DNA of 64,000 nucleotides. Origin: JADJLQ01 sp038251405 (GTDB lineage Bacteria; Bacteroidota; Bacteroidia; Chitinophagales; Saprospiraceae). The translations under genes and the position numbers were made by a program. This document shows, one piece after another, positions 26,132 to 34,869 of this stretch (positions are counted from its first letter, which is position 1; each line of letters opens with the position of its first letter). The stretch spans positions 191,400-255,399 of the forward strand of contig JBBSBH010000001.1 in the NCBI GenBank assembly GCA_038251405.1, in the 5' to 3' direction. The notes beneath the pieces are model-generated. The model had not been told where the DNA came from and searched no databases. It was given only the letters and a program-made list of their open reading frames with translations.

Positions 26132-28465
26132 CTAATCCAGATCTGGCCTAAATTGAACAAATACCGGCTCTCTCAAAGTATCATTAGGTGTAACAGAGGC
26201 ATATTGGATTTCGCACCATCGTACTGGATTTACCCAGGTAGTCGTTTTTTCTTCTTCCATTTTCAAATCATATGGTTTTTGTTCAGTAATTATTGGCTTT
26301 AAAATGTTTAAGGAGATATCTTTTAGCATGGCATCATCAAAACCTGAGCCTACTCGTCCCCGGTAAATGATAGAACCATTTTCTTCCTGGGAGATCAATT
26401 GTAATGAGCCAAAATAGGCTTCACGATCCCCCTTACCAGCGGTGTATCCCACTATCAAGCATTCCATAGTGGTGCGGAATTTTATTTTTATCCAGTCATT
26501 AGATCTCTTTCCAGGTATATAGATACTTCCTTTCCTTTTTGCCATGATACCTTCCAAATTCATTTTTTTGGCCGCCTGGTAGAGGCTTTCGCCATCTTCA
26601 AATACATCGCTATTCCTAAAAGCATGCTTGGCTTTGATCAAATCCTTTAACCAGGCTTGCCTTCTTTGAATGGGTTCCTTTATTAATACTCTGCCATCGA
26701 GGTATATAACATCAAAAAGATAAGCATGAACCGGTTTTGACTTCCTCACTACATCAATAGCAAAGCTTCCCGCGTGCATACGAGAAATTACATCAGTAAA
26801 TATGGGCACACCTTGCTTATTGAGACAGACTATTTCGGCATCGAAAATGGCCACGCTGCAATTGAGATCATTTCTCGCGTTAATCAGTTCAGGAAATTGT
26901 TTGGTAATATCTCTTCCTGATCGGGATAAGATTTTTATTTTATCCTCGTCTAGGTACACGGTGACCCGGATGCCGTCCCATTTTACTTCGTAAATAAAAT
27001 CATGAGGCTTCGGTGGAAGTGTGTTAGAGGAACTTGCCAGCATAGGTGAGATAATGGATGTGCGATCCCATTGAGCACGATCTACTCGTTCCAGCAGCCA
27101 TTCCTTACCTTTCGTATTGTGCATTCGAAATTCACCCTCTAATTCTGGACTATATAACCTAAAATAAAATCCATCTTTCTTGGGCTTAGTGATTTCAAAT
27201 TTACCTTTTGCAAAAATCCACATGGGGCCACCTCCATATTCTCCTTTTGGAATTACACCCTCAAAATTGAGATATTGAATAGGGTGGGGCTCTGTTTCTA
27301 CCGCCATCCTTTTTATCCCACTCTGATCTGGCATACCTTTAGGAACAGCCCAACACCTCAATACACCATCAACCCGTAAGCGTAAGTCGTAATGCAGTCT
27401 GGTGGCATGATGCCTATGAATCACAAAAGCATTAGAGTCTGTATATTCATTCTCATCCTCTCCTATGGGCTCAGGACTTTTTTCAAAATCACGTTTTTGT
27501 TGGTAAGTTTCGAGTTGTTCAGGGCTTTTATGCTTCGTTCCATCTGGATTGATGGATTTTGAGGTCGTAATTTGCTTTCTATGGGTATGTAATAGCACGG
27601 ATTTACTATAAAATCCATCCCATGGATCTCCATATTGCTTTAAAAATTCGGGAACTGTAAATAAAGTAAATGATTTGGCATCCTTCAAGTCATCCACTGC
27701 CAGCCATGAGATCGGCATACTTACAGGGGCACCGGGCTTGCCTCTCAAAGAGTAAGGAGAAATAATAGTTTGAGAGGCATGATTTCTTTGAATGTCGATA
27801 AATATTTTATCAGTCCGTTTGTTTTTTCTGATGTTTAGAGTACATAGCTCGGGTTGGGAAGCCACGAATTCTTCTGTAAGTTTTTTTAGAATTTCTATTA
27901 CTTCATCATAGCCAAATTTTGCTTCAAGGGGGACAAATAAATGCAATCCTTTATTTCCAGATGTTTTTATAAATGGATGATAACCATATAGTTCCAGGAG
28001 ATCTTTTAGTGCTTTAGCTATCAATTTTGTATTGTCCCACCAACCATCTTCGGGTGGGTCAAGGTCAAAGACCATCACATCAGGTTTGTCAAACGAAGGT
28101 CGCTTACAGTTAGCCATATGTAATTCGAGTCCGGCCAGGTTTGCAATCCAAACAAGTGTTGCATCTTCATCGGCGATGATATAGTTCTTTTCCTCTTTAC
28201 CCAAGGTGACACTATCTACCCATTCGGGAGCAAAATCAGGCTTGTTTTTTTGAAAAAATACTTCCCCTTCAATGCCATCAGGATATCGAATGAGACTCAG
28301 TGGTCTTCCTTTAATATATTTAAGCATAGTAGGCGCTATAGTATAATAATACTTGATTACCTCTGCCTTTAAAATGCCTTCATTTTTATAAATGCTTTTA
28401 TCCAGGTTGCTGAGTTTCAACACTCTTTTCCCTATCTGGGTATTTTGAAATGTTGATTTAGCCAT
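26132..28465 (-). CDS. ligD: ATP-dependent DNA ligase D (polymerase-phosphoesterase-ligase)
   Basis: The 777-residue multifunctional enzyme of bacterial non-homologous end joining has its domains in the order polymerase/primase (about 10-300; MVFDLDPPEDGW, KTSGNKGLHLFVPL), 3'-phosphoesterase (about 345-455; HRHHATRLHYDLRL, EGVIPKGEYGGG) and ligase (about 475-777). The ligase nucleotidyl Lys is near residue 495 in YEVKWDG. Later ligase motifs include DAEIVCL and EGIMAKR. This Pol-PE-Lig order is that of mycobacterial LigD. Its usual partner Ku is not in this window. The start codon is preceded by two AT-rich palindromes in the gap to the divergent 1685-residue secreted-protein gene. Confidence 0.97.
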   Translation of the reverse strand: MAKSTFQNTQIGKRVLKLSNLDKSIYKNEGILKAEVIKYYYTIAPTMLKYIKGRPLSLIRYPDGIEGEVFFQKNKPDFAPEWVDSVTLGKEEKNYIIADEDATLVWIANLAGLELHMANCKRPSFDKPDVMVFDLDPPEDGWWDNTKLIAKALKDLLELYGYHPFIKTSGNKGLHLFVPLEAKFGYDEVIEILKKLTEEFVASQPELCTLNIRKNKRTDKIFIDIQRNHASQTIISPYSLRGKPGAPVSMPISWLAVDDLKDAKSFTLFTVPEFLKQYGDPWDGFYSKSVLLHTHRKQITTSKSINPDGTKHKSPEQLETYQQKRDFEKSPEPIGEDENEYTDSNAFVIHRHHATRLHYDLRLRVDGVLRCWAVPKGMPDQSGIKRMAVETEPHPIQYLNFEGVIPKGEYGGGPMWIFAKGKFEITKPKKDGFYFRLYSPELEGEFRMHNTKGKEWLLERVDRAQWDRTSIISPMLASSSNTLPPKPHDFIYEVKWDGIRVTVYLDEDKIKILSRSGRDITKQFPELINARNDLNCSVAIFDAEIVCLNKQGVPIFTDVISRMHAGSFAIDVVRKSKPVHAYLFDVIYLDGRVLIKEPIQRRQAWLKDLIKAKHAFRNSDVFEDGESLYQAAKKMNLEGIMAKRKGSIYIPGKRSNDWIKIKFRTTMECLIVGYTAGKGDREAYFGSLQLISQEENGSIIYRGRVGSGFDDAMLKDISLNILKPIITEQKPYDLKMEEEKTTTWVNPVRWCEIQYASVTPNDTLREPVFVQFRPDLD

Positions 28466-28471
28466 AGATTT

Positions 28472-28493
28472 ATATTAAATAAATATTTAATAT
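28472..28493. promoter_or_regulatory. AT-rich 10-bp inverted repeat just upstream of ligD
   Basis: ATATTAAATA and TATTTAATAT flank a two-base centre. The site begins six bases before the ligD start codon on the minus strand. The position fits an operator covering the start, but AT-rich palindromes can arise by chance, so this is tentative. Confidence 0.35.
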
Positions 28494-28548
28494 GTTGACT
28501 TCCTTTAAGTATCTGAAAACCATATATTTATATTAAAAAATAAAACAC

Positions 28549-28566
28549 ATTATAAAATTTTATAAT
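28549..28566. promoter_or_regulatory. 18-bp perfect AT palindrome in the ligD / secreted-protein divergent gap
   Basis: ATTATAAAATTTTATAAT is fully self-complementary and lies about 58 bases before the plus-strand gene. It may be a regulator site or part of a promoter region; no TAnnTTTG motif is seen nearby. Confidence 0.35.
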
Positions 28567-28623
28567 ATTTTGGAATAATTGTTGATTTAGTATTTGATCA
28601 TACCAAATTTATAAAAAACTTAT

Positions 28624-31600
28624 ATGATCAATACTATTTTCAATAATTCAACTTCTCTTTTTTTGGCGAGAGCCAAAGGCAGTTCATATATCAGTCGTCT
28701 GGTATGCATACCAATAATTTTATTATTTCTGAATATGAGGTCTTTGGCAATGCCTTGTAATCTTAATTGTAGTGGCCATTTAAATATTTCGCTAGATGAG
28801 AATTGTCAGCGAATCATAGCACCTGATGATGTTTTAGAAAATCCGGGAGCTTGTACATATTCAATTATATTAAGCTATCCTTTTGGAACGAATCAGCTGA
28901 GCAATGGGGCCGTAGACCGGTCTCATCTCGGTTATACATTTATCTATAAGGCAACTGATCAAACCTCAAGAAATAGTTGTTGGGGCTATGTGACCATTGA
29001 AGATAAACTCCCTCCTTTACCATTATGTAAGAATAATTTAAGAATAAGTTGCTTTCAATTAGTGGAATATAGTGAAATCGTAAACCAGCCTCAGGATAAT
29101 TGTGCCCAGGAAGGGACTGCAGTGATCTCTGCTTTATCATGGAAGGATTATAATTGTGATTCAGCTATAATAGGCCGGGTATATAGAAGTATTACTTCTT
29201 TTGATATCTGGGGGAATACTTCCACTTGTAATGATACTTTATTGATAAGGAAAGACCATATTTCAGATGTAAAATGTACTAATAATGTTTCGCTTAATTG
29301 CAGAGTACTTTGTCGAAAGCCGGACGCCACAGGATTGATTACTGATCGAAAGAATTACGAAATGATCACATTTTCATCAGAAAAGAACAATAAATTCTAC
29401 CCTACGCCCGAATTATTATTGAGGCTACAAATGACAGACACCTTTGCCAGCAATTTTCGTACTTGTATCACCAGGGATTCTTTACTGGTACCAGCTGTAA
29501 GAGATACTTTATTGGTAGCTGTAGCCAGAAACACCCCATTTCCTTCAAATTCAAGTCTCTCGGGATTAGCGGCAAAAGATACCTGCGTGTATGTAGATTC
29601 TTGTGTGACTATGTGGACAAAAAATGGAATGAGAAAAGGTGGGCTTTGCAAACTTAGCCTCGAATATTACGATCTTATCACTTATTTATGTGGAAATGGA
29701 TTTAAAATCAGACGAGAATGGCGCATAGTAGATTGGTGTACAGGGGCCGAGGTCAAATGTGTTCAATATATTAAAGTGCAGGATGGAGAAATGCCTATTG
29801 TGGCTGATACTTTGAAATATTATTCAGCACTGGTAAAACCTCATGATTGTATAAGCCAGCTAAATGTAAAGGCACTGATTGTAGATGATTGCGATGAAAC
29901 TATCAAACAAGATTATTTTATATCCTATACTGATGATGCCACTCAAAAAACGATCGTATTAAAGGGGACTTTGCCCACTACTGTAAATCTTCCTGCCACT
30001 GGTGCAATCTATGGACGAAGATGCTTTAGAATGTATGTAGATCTTTCAGATCGTTGTTTTAATCGTACCCGGGACTCCATTGAAATTTGCGTCACAGATA
30101 ATACGGCACCTACCCCATTGTGTAATGAAAATACCCAAGCAGTAGTAGACCCTGCTACATGCTGGGCTAGAGTATATGCTAAAGATCTCGATAATGGCAG
30201 TAGAGATAACTGCTGTAATGTGTTGCATTTTGCAATAGCCCGCATGACGGAGATAGAATCTGTAAGAACAGCTGCCGTTTCTAAAATTGAAAAAAATTGT
30301 GGCTCAGCAGAGTATTGGAACAAAAAATTATTTTATGATGCATACATAGAGAACTACATTAATTGTTATGTTTTCAAAGATTACCTGGATCTGTCTGAGT
30401 GTGGAAGGCAGCAAGTAGTGCTTAGAGTCTACGAGGCATGCGGGGTACCGTTATATGATTCCCATATTTTTTTATGTAGCCCGCATGATTGGTATTGTTA
30501 CAACACCAGTCATTTATTCAGAGCAGAATTCAATTTTAATTGGTTAGACAAACATGATACCTGGTACAAAGAAGCTAAAGCAAGAGATTGTACCTGGAGA
30601 CCTAGAATATTGTGCAAAGATTCGTTGAGTAATTGGCTGACTTATCTCCATTCAAAAGACTATGATAGTAAAGAAATATTTGTGGGTTCATTTAATTTGA
30701 ACGCATTCGCCGACTATAATTCCATTTTTGAGTTTTCAAAAGACTGTTTGGATTTATCCTATGAAACTGCATTTACTTCTACAATACAATCCATCTATGC
30801 ATACCCTCCTGGAAATACCTGTTCAAAATATTTATACAATGAATGTATGGTAATAGTAGATGTTGTAGACAAAACGCCTCCTGCCTGTGATCGTCCACAG
30901 GATGTATATATATATTGTGATGGAGTAGTGGGAGATCCTAAGAATGCTAATGCACATTTACTTAATTGTACGAATGGCAAGGTTGACGGGGCATGGCCAA
31001 ATCAAATCGAATGTATTAAAGAAAATGATGGTAACCTCACAGATGCCATAGATCCTACTGGAAAATATTATGGTTACTATGGTGGTCCAGTACAAGTCTA
31101 TTCTCATGATGATCACAATCAGTTAGTAGATGCCATATGCGCTAATAATGCATGGGCCCCCATTTATTGCAAAGCATGGCTCTGTCTTGATTCTTCGGAT
31201 ACCGGAGGGAAAGTTGATTTTAAATCTTATTTCTCAATACCTGTAGCAGCCAGTGGTGGAAGGCCATCTGTTTCAGCAGGCATAGGTAAGTTCTGGATTT
31301 ATGATAACTGTAAATTAAATGATACGATTCCTTTTACAGATGACACACAGGTCGATAAATGCGGTAAAGGTTGGATCAAACGTACCTGGACTGCAAAAGA
31401 TAATTGTGGTAATAAAACTACTTGCGAACAAAAAATATACACGCAATCCAGGTCAGATTTTGAAGTAATTTTCCCTGCAGATGTGACTCTAAATTGTAAA
31501 GAAATAAGTAATTCTAAATTATTGGATCCCGGTGATGGCTCCATGACAGGAAATATAATGATCATGGATGATGAGTGTGAATTAGTAGGGGTGAACCATG

Positions 31601-33681
31601 ACGATGTGCGGTATGATATTGTGGAAGATGGTTGTTATAAAATAGTAAGAACCTGGACATTGACCGATTGGTGTAAATATGACCCATTGCAGCACGATAG
31701 ACAAACTGAAGTAATTGTAAACGATACCTTAGTAGCCAATAAAGATGGTCGTGCATGCGTGTATAGAAACCTAAAGGACGATGGAGATGGCTATATTACC
31801 TATACTCAAATAATAAAAGTGATTGATGAAATAGCACCAGTGCTAAATTGTAAAGACACTATTCTTTGTACCTATGTAGATAATTGTGTGGAGCAGTTTC
31901 AGTTTAATTTTTCAGCAAGTGATAATTGTACTCCTGCTGACCAGATTGCTTTTAGATGGGAATTGATTCCTTTTGGATCTACCGTGGTTTCAAAAAGAAG
32001 TATTCCTAATGTAAAAGGATTCCATGAAGTTTTGTCTGCAGGAAATTATACTTTGGTGGTATATGCCTCAGATAAATGTGGAAACGAAGATACTTGTGAA
32101 ATGAAACTCATGGTAAAAGATTGTAAGAAACCAACCCCTTATTGTTTGAATGGAATAGCTACCGTATTAATGCCATCAACAGGCGCTCTTACTATATGGG
32201 CCCGGGACTTTAATGCAGGAGCATATGATAATTGTACTCCAAAGGATAAGTTGAAGTATTATTTTGGGAATGCAGACTGTTCTGCTCCTGGTGACACGGG
32301 CAAGACATTTGATTGTAAAAGTCTTGGGACAAATTTATTGTGCATCTGGGTAGTAGATGAAGCTGGGAATGCAGATAAATGTGAAACATATGTATTGATT
32401 CAGGACAATAATACTCCTCCTATTTGTTCTCAACCAAATATTTCATCGATACAAGGTGGAATTTCTACCGAATCTGGTGCCGCTGTACAAGGAGTGAAAG
32501 TAAAATTGAAGTCTGGGAATGATCTCAGTACAGATGCGACTACCGGCAATGACGGGAAGTTTGCCTTTACACGAGTGGTAGATAACTCTAACTTCACTTT
32601 AGTACCAGCCAAGAATGATGATTGGATGAACGGTGTTTCTACTATCGATTTAATGCTCATTCAACAACATGTGCTTGGGGTGAAACCTTTGAGTTCGATG
32701 TACAAAATTATAGCTGCCGATGTCAATCACAATGAGGTAGTAGAGGCAGTAGATATGTTGGAATTAAGAAAATTGATACTGGGCATATACAATGAATTGC
32801 CTAATAATACCTCCTGGAGATTTGCCGAAAAATCCACTTTAAATCCAAAAACGCCATTTATAATCAACGAGCAAATTCAAAAACCCGGACTGCAATTGCC
32901 CAAATCCATTAATGATTTTATGGGAATAAAAATTGGTGATGTGAATGAAACCGTGGTTGCTCATCAATTATTGGGTGCAGAAGCCAGGTCTTCGAAAAGC
33001 GAAATCGTACTTGAATCAGAAGATATTAAATTGCAACCTGGTAAAGTAATCGAAATACCGTTAAAGCTAAAGAAATCTGGCAGCCTGGCTGGATTTCAAT
33101 TTACTTTTGGATTTGATTTTAATGAACTGGAATTCGTTGGCTTTAGAAGTGGAAGTATAAAATTGGATGAATCCAATTTTGCTTATAATCAACTGAAAAA
33201 AGGATTGCTGCCTCTTTCCTGGTTTGACCTCAATACTACATCTTTCCTAGCGAATGAAGTGTTATTTACTTTACAATTCAAGACTAAATCCAATGCTTTG
33301 CTTTCGCAGTTAATTCAAATCAATTCTAAGATTACCAGGGCTGAAGCATACGCATCTGATCATGATGATTTTGCAAAAAATATCAGATTAAATATTACCT
33401 CTCAGGCAATAGAGAATAAAGGAATGTTAGTTTATCAGAATGCTCCCAATCCGTTTTCAAGCTTTACCTCTATTGGCTTTGATTTACCCAATAATTTGTC
33501 AGTAAAAATTGCGATTATAGATCTTACCGGCAAGGTGGTCAAAAACATTAAAGGAGACTATCAAAAAGGATATAATCAAATAAAAATTACAAATGAAGAC
33601 CTTCCTTCTCCGGGAGTTTATTACTATCAGGTAAGTGCAGGTGAGTATAGAATTTCTAAAAAATTAGTTTTAGTAGAGTAA
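28624..33681 (+). CDS. Giant T9SS-exported adhesin-like protein with HYR-like repeats, dockerin and cohesin-like regions
   Basis: The 1685-residue protein has a signal region with a hydrophobic core at about residues 25-42. A long Cys-rich body holds repeated HYR/Ig-like units beginning D-x-x-x-P-x-C (VTDNTAPTPLCNEN, VVDKTPPACDRP, VIDEIAPVLNC). Next come a carboxypeptidase-regulatory/SdrD-like unit (about 1277-1335), a dockerin-type repeat (about 1336-1395; STIDLMLIQQHVLG, AADVNHNEVVEAVDMLELR) and a cohesin-like domain (about 1465-1580). The T9SS sorting domain (about 1601-1685; YQNAPNPFSSFTSIGFDLP) ends the protein, so it should be exported and attached to or released at the cell surface. 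A strong terminator follows. Function is probably adhesion or matrix assembly. Cohesin-like and dockerin-like parts in one chain are unusual. Confidence 0.88.
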   Translation: MINTIFNNSTSLFLARAKGSSYISRLVCIPIILLFLNMRSLAMPCNLNCSGHLNISLDENCQRIIAPDDVLENPGACTYSIILSYPFGTNQLSNGAVDRSHLGYTFIYKATDQTSRNSCWGYVTIEDKLPPLPLCKNNLRISCFQLVEYSEIVNQPQDNCAQEGTAVISALSWKDYNCDSAIIGRVYRSITSFDIWGNTSTCNDTLLIRKDHISDVKCTNNVSLNCRVLCRKPDATGLITDRKNYEMITFSSEKNNKFYPTPELLLRLQMTDTFASNFRTCITRDSLLVPAVRDTLLVAVARNTPFPSNSSLSGLAAKDTCVYVDSCVTMWTKNGMRKGGLCKLSLEYYDLITYLCGNGFKIRREWRIVDWCTGAEVKCVQYIKVQDGEMPIVADTLKYYSALVKPHDCISQLNVKALIVDDCDETIKQDYFISYTDDATQKTIVLKGTLPTTVNLPATGAIYGRRCFRMYVDLSDRCFNRTRDSIEICVTDNTAPTPLCNENTQAVVDPATCWARVYAKDLDNGSRDNCCNVLHFAIARMTEIESVRTAAVSKIEKNCGSAEYWNKKLFYDAYIENYINCYVFKDYLDLSECGRQQVVLRVYEACGVPLYDSHIFLCSPHDWYCYNTSHLFRAEFNFNWLDKHDTWYKEAKARDCTWRPRILCKDSLSNWLTYLHSKDYDSKEIFVGSFNLNAFADYNSIFEFSKDCLDLSYETAFTSTIQSIYAYPPGNTCSKYLYNECMVIVDVVDKTPPACDRPQDVYIYCDGVVGDPKNANAHLLNCTNGKVDGAWPNQIECIKENDGNLTDAIDPTGKYYGYYGGPVQVYSHDDHNQLVDAICANNAWAPIYCKAWLCLDSSDTGGKVDFKSYFSIPVAASGGRPSVSAGIGKFWIYDNCKLNDTIPFTDDTQVDKCGKGWIKRTWTAKDNCGNKTTCEQKIYTQSRSDFEVIFPADVTLNCKEISNSKLLDPGDGSMTGNIMIMDDECELVGVNHDDVRYDIVEDGCYKIVRTWTLTDWCKYDPLQHDRQTEVIVNDTLVANKDGRACVYRNLKDDGDGYITYTQIIKVIDEIAPVLNCKDTILCTYVDNCVEQFQFNFSASDNCTPADQIAFRWELIPFGSTVVSKRSIPNVKGFHEVLSAGNYTLVVYASDKCGNEDTCEMKLMVKDCKKPTPYCLNGIATVLMPSTGALTIWARDFNAGAYDNCTPKDKLKYYFGNADCSAPGDTGKTFDCKSLGTNLLCIWVVDEAGNADKCETYVLIQDNNTPPICSQPNISSIQGGISTESGAAVQGVKVKLKSGNDLSTDATTGNDGKFAFTRVVDNSNFTLVPAKNDDWMNGVSTIDLMLIQQHVLGVKPLSSMYKIIAADVNHNEVVEAVDMLELRKLILGIYNELPNNTSWRFAEKSTLNPKTPFIINEQIQKPGLQLPKSINDFMGIKIGDVNETVVAHQLLGAEARSSKSEIVLESEDIKLQPGKVIEIPLKLKKSGSLAGFQFTFGFDFNELEFVGFRSGSIKLDESNFAYNQLKKGLLPLSWFDLNTTSFLANEVLFTLQFKTKSNALLSQLIQINSKITRAEAYASDHDDFAKNIRLNITSQAIENKGMLVYQNAPNPFSSFTSIGFDLPNNLSVKIAIIDLTGKVVKNIKGDYQKGYNQIKITNEDLPSPGVYYYQVSAGEYRISKKLVLVE

Positions 33682-33704
33682 ATAGATTTTTAATATTATG
33701 TTTG

Positions 33705-33736
33705 AATAGGATTGCCCTGCCGGGCGATCCTATTTT
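33705..33736 (+). terminator. Rho-independent terminator
   Basis: AATAGGATTGCCC and GGGCGATCCTATT form a 13-bp stem (one T-G pair) with loop TGCC, followed by Ts. It lies 23 bases after the 1685-residue gene. It overlaps the 5' extension of the next frame, which supports the ATG at 33756 as the real start of that gene. Confidence 0.85.
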
Positions 33737-33755
33737 GCTTAAAGAATATACTGCC

Positions 33756-34265
33756 ATGAAGATAGGATTGATGTCTGATACACATTCATTTATTGATCTT
33801 CGCCTCTTAGATCTATTTGAGGATAGAGATGAAATCTGGCATGCAGGTGATTTCGGTTCTACAGATGTAATCCAACGTATTGAGAGAAAAAGGCCTTTGA
33901 AAGGTGTTTATGGAAATATTGATAGCCCTGAAATCCAATCGATGTTCCCCAATGAATTAAAATGGCAATTGGGTGATTTTAAAATATTCATGACTCATAT
34001 TGCTGGCTATCCCGGTAAGTATACCGCCCGAGTAAAAAAACAACTCAAAGAGGATCCAGTGGATTTGTTTATTTGTGGTCACTCTCATATTTTGAAAATA
34101 ATGAAAGACCCATTGCTAGGACATTTGCATATTAACCCAGGCGCTTGTGGTCATGAAGGGTTTCATATTTTTCGCACCGCGGTTAGGTTTGAAATTATTG
34201 AAAATAAATTGATAAACTTAGAGGTTATAGAATTGGGAGAGCGTGGGAAAATGGGTCCATCTTAA
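33756..34265 (+). CDS. YfcE/MJ0936-type metallophosphoesterase
   Basis: The 169-residue cytoplasmic phosphodiesterase has the compact calcineurin-like fold. Metal-binding motifs are in order: MSDTHS (residues about 5-10), HAGDFG, GNID, MTHI and GHSH, followed by NPGACGHEG. The open frame extends upstream to 33702, but that stretch contains the terminator hairpin of the previous gene; MKIGLMSDTH is the family's normal N-terminus. It acts on cyclic or small phosphodiesters; the natural substrate is not determined. The next gene starts 83 bases downstream behind its own promoter. Confidence 0.93.
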   Translation: MKIGLMSDTHSFIDLRLLDLFEDRDEIWHAGDFGSTDVIQRIERKRPLKGVYGNIDSPEIQSMFPNELKWQLGDFKIFMTHIAGYPGKYTARVKKQLKEDPVDLFICGHSHILKIMKDPLLGHLHINPGACGHEGFHIFRTAVRFEIIENKLINLEVIELGERGKMGPS

Positions 34266-34314
34266 TTTAACAAATTATTACCTGTCAAAATTAAAATTTG
34301 GGTTTGAGCTTTCT

Positions 34315-34322
34315 TAGCTTTG
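34315..34322 (+). promoter_or_regulatory. -7 promoter element for the molybdenum hydroxylase genes
   Basis: TAGCTTTG matches TAnnTTTG exactly, 26 bases before the ATG at 34349. TTTG tetramers occur upstream but not at the standard -33 spacing. Confidence 0.5.
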
Positions 34323-34348
34323 GCAATTCGAATTAAATTTTATTAAAT

Positions 34349-34834
34349 ATGGCAAAAATAGCGTTGACAGTAAATAACCAAAAATATCAATTTGAAGCAG
34401 AGACTGACATGCCTTTGCTTTGGGCTATTCGGGATTATGTGGGACTTATTGGGACAAAATATGGCTGCGGTATAGCCCAATGCGGCGCCTGTACGGTTCA
34501 TCTTGATGGGGTGCCTGTAAGAAGCTGCCAGATAACGGTTGGGAGTATTTCAAAAAAGCAAAAGATTACTACCATAGAAGGTATTGGAACTCCTGAAGCT
34601 TTAAGTGCTGTGCAACAGGCATGGGTAGAGGAACAAGTGCCACAGTGTGGATACTGTCAAAGTGGACAGATCATGTCAGCAGTAGCTTTATTAAGCCAAA
34701 AGCCTAATCCTACTGATGAAGATATAGATGCTTATATGGCTGGTAATATTTGCAGATGTGGCACCTATGATCGAATAAGGAAAGCCATTCATCGTGCAGC
34801 AAGTTCACCCGTTCCTCAGGGGACAGGTAGATAA
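34349..34834 (+). CDS. (2Fe-2S) subunit of a molybdenum hydroxylase (IorA/CoxS-like)
   Basis: The 161-residue iron-sulfur subunit transfers electrons from the molybdopterin subunit. The plant-type ferredoxin cluster uses YGCGIAQCGACT plus the later RSC; the second 2Fe-2S cluster uses CGYCQSGQ and ICRCGTY. This is the normal arrangement of isoquinoline 1-oxidoreductase alpha-type subunits. The large-subunit gene follows after 35 bases that include a run of nine Ts. No separate FAD (CoxM-type) subunit is present, which fits the two-subunit IorAB class that passes electrons to an external acceptor such as cytochrome c or azurin. Confidence 0.94.
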   Translation: MAKIALTVNNQKYQFEAETDMPLLWAIRDYVGLIGTKYGCGIAQCGACTVHLDGVPVRSCQITVGSISKKQKITTIEGIGTPEALSAVQQAWVEEQVPQCGYCQSGQIMSAVALLSQKPNPTDEDIDAYMAGNICRCGTYDRIRKAIHRAASSPVPQGTGR

Positions 34835-34869
34835 TTTATTTTTTTTTCATTATCAATAGATCAATCAAA

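Noticed and set aside
33702..33755. An 18-codon N-terminal extension of the phosphodiesterase
   Set aside because: It lies on the terminator hairpin of the previous gene, and the family starts at the MKIGLMSDTH motif.
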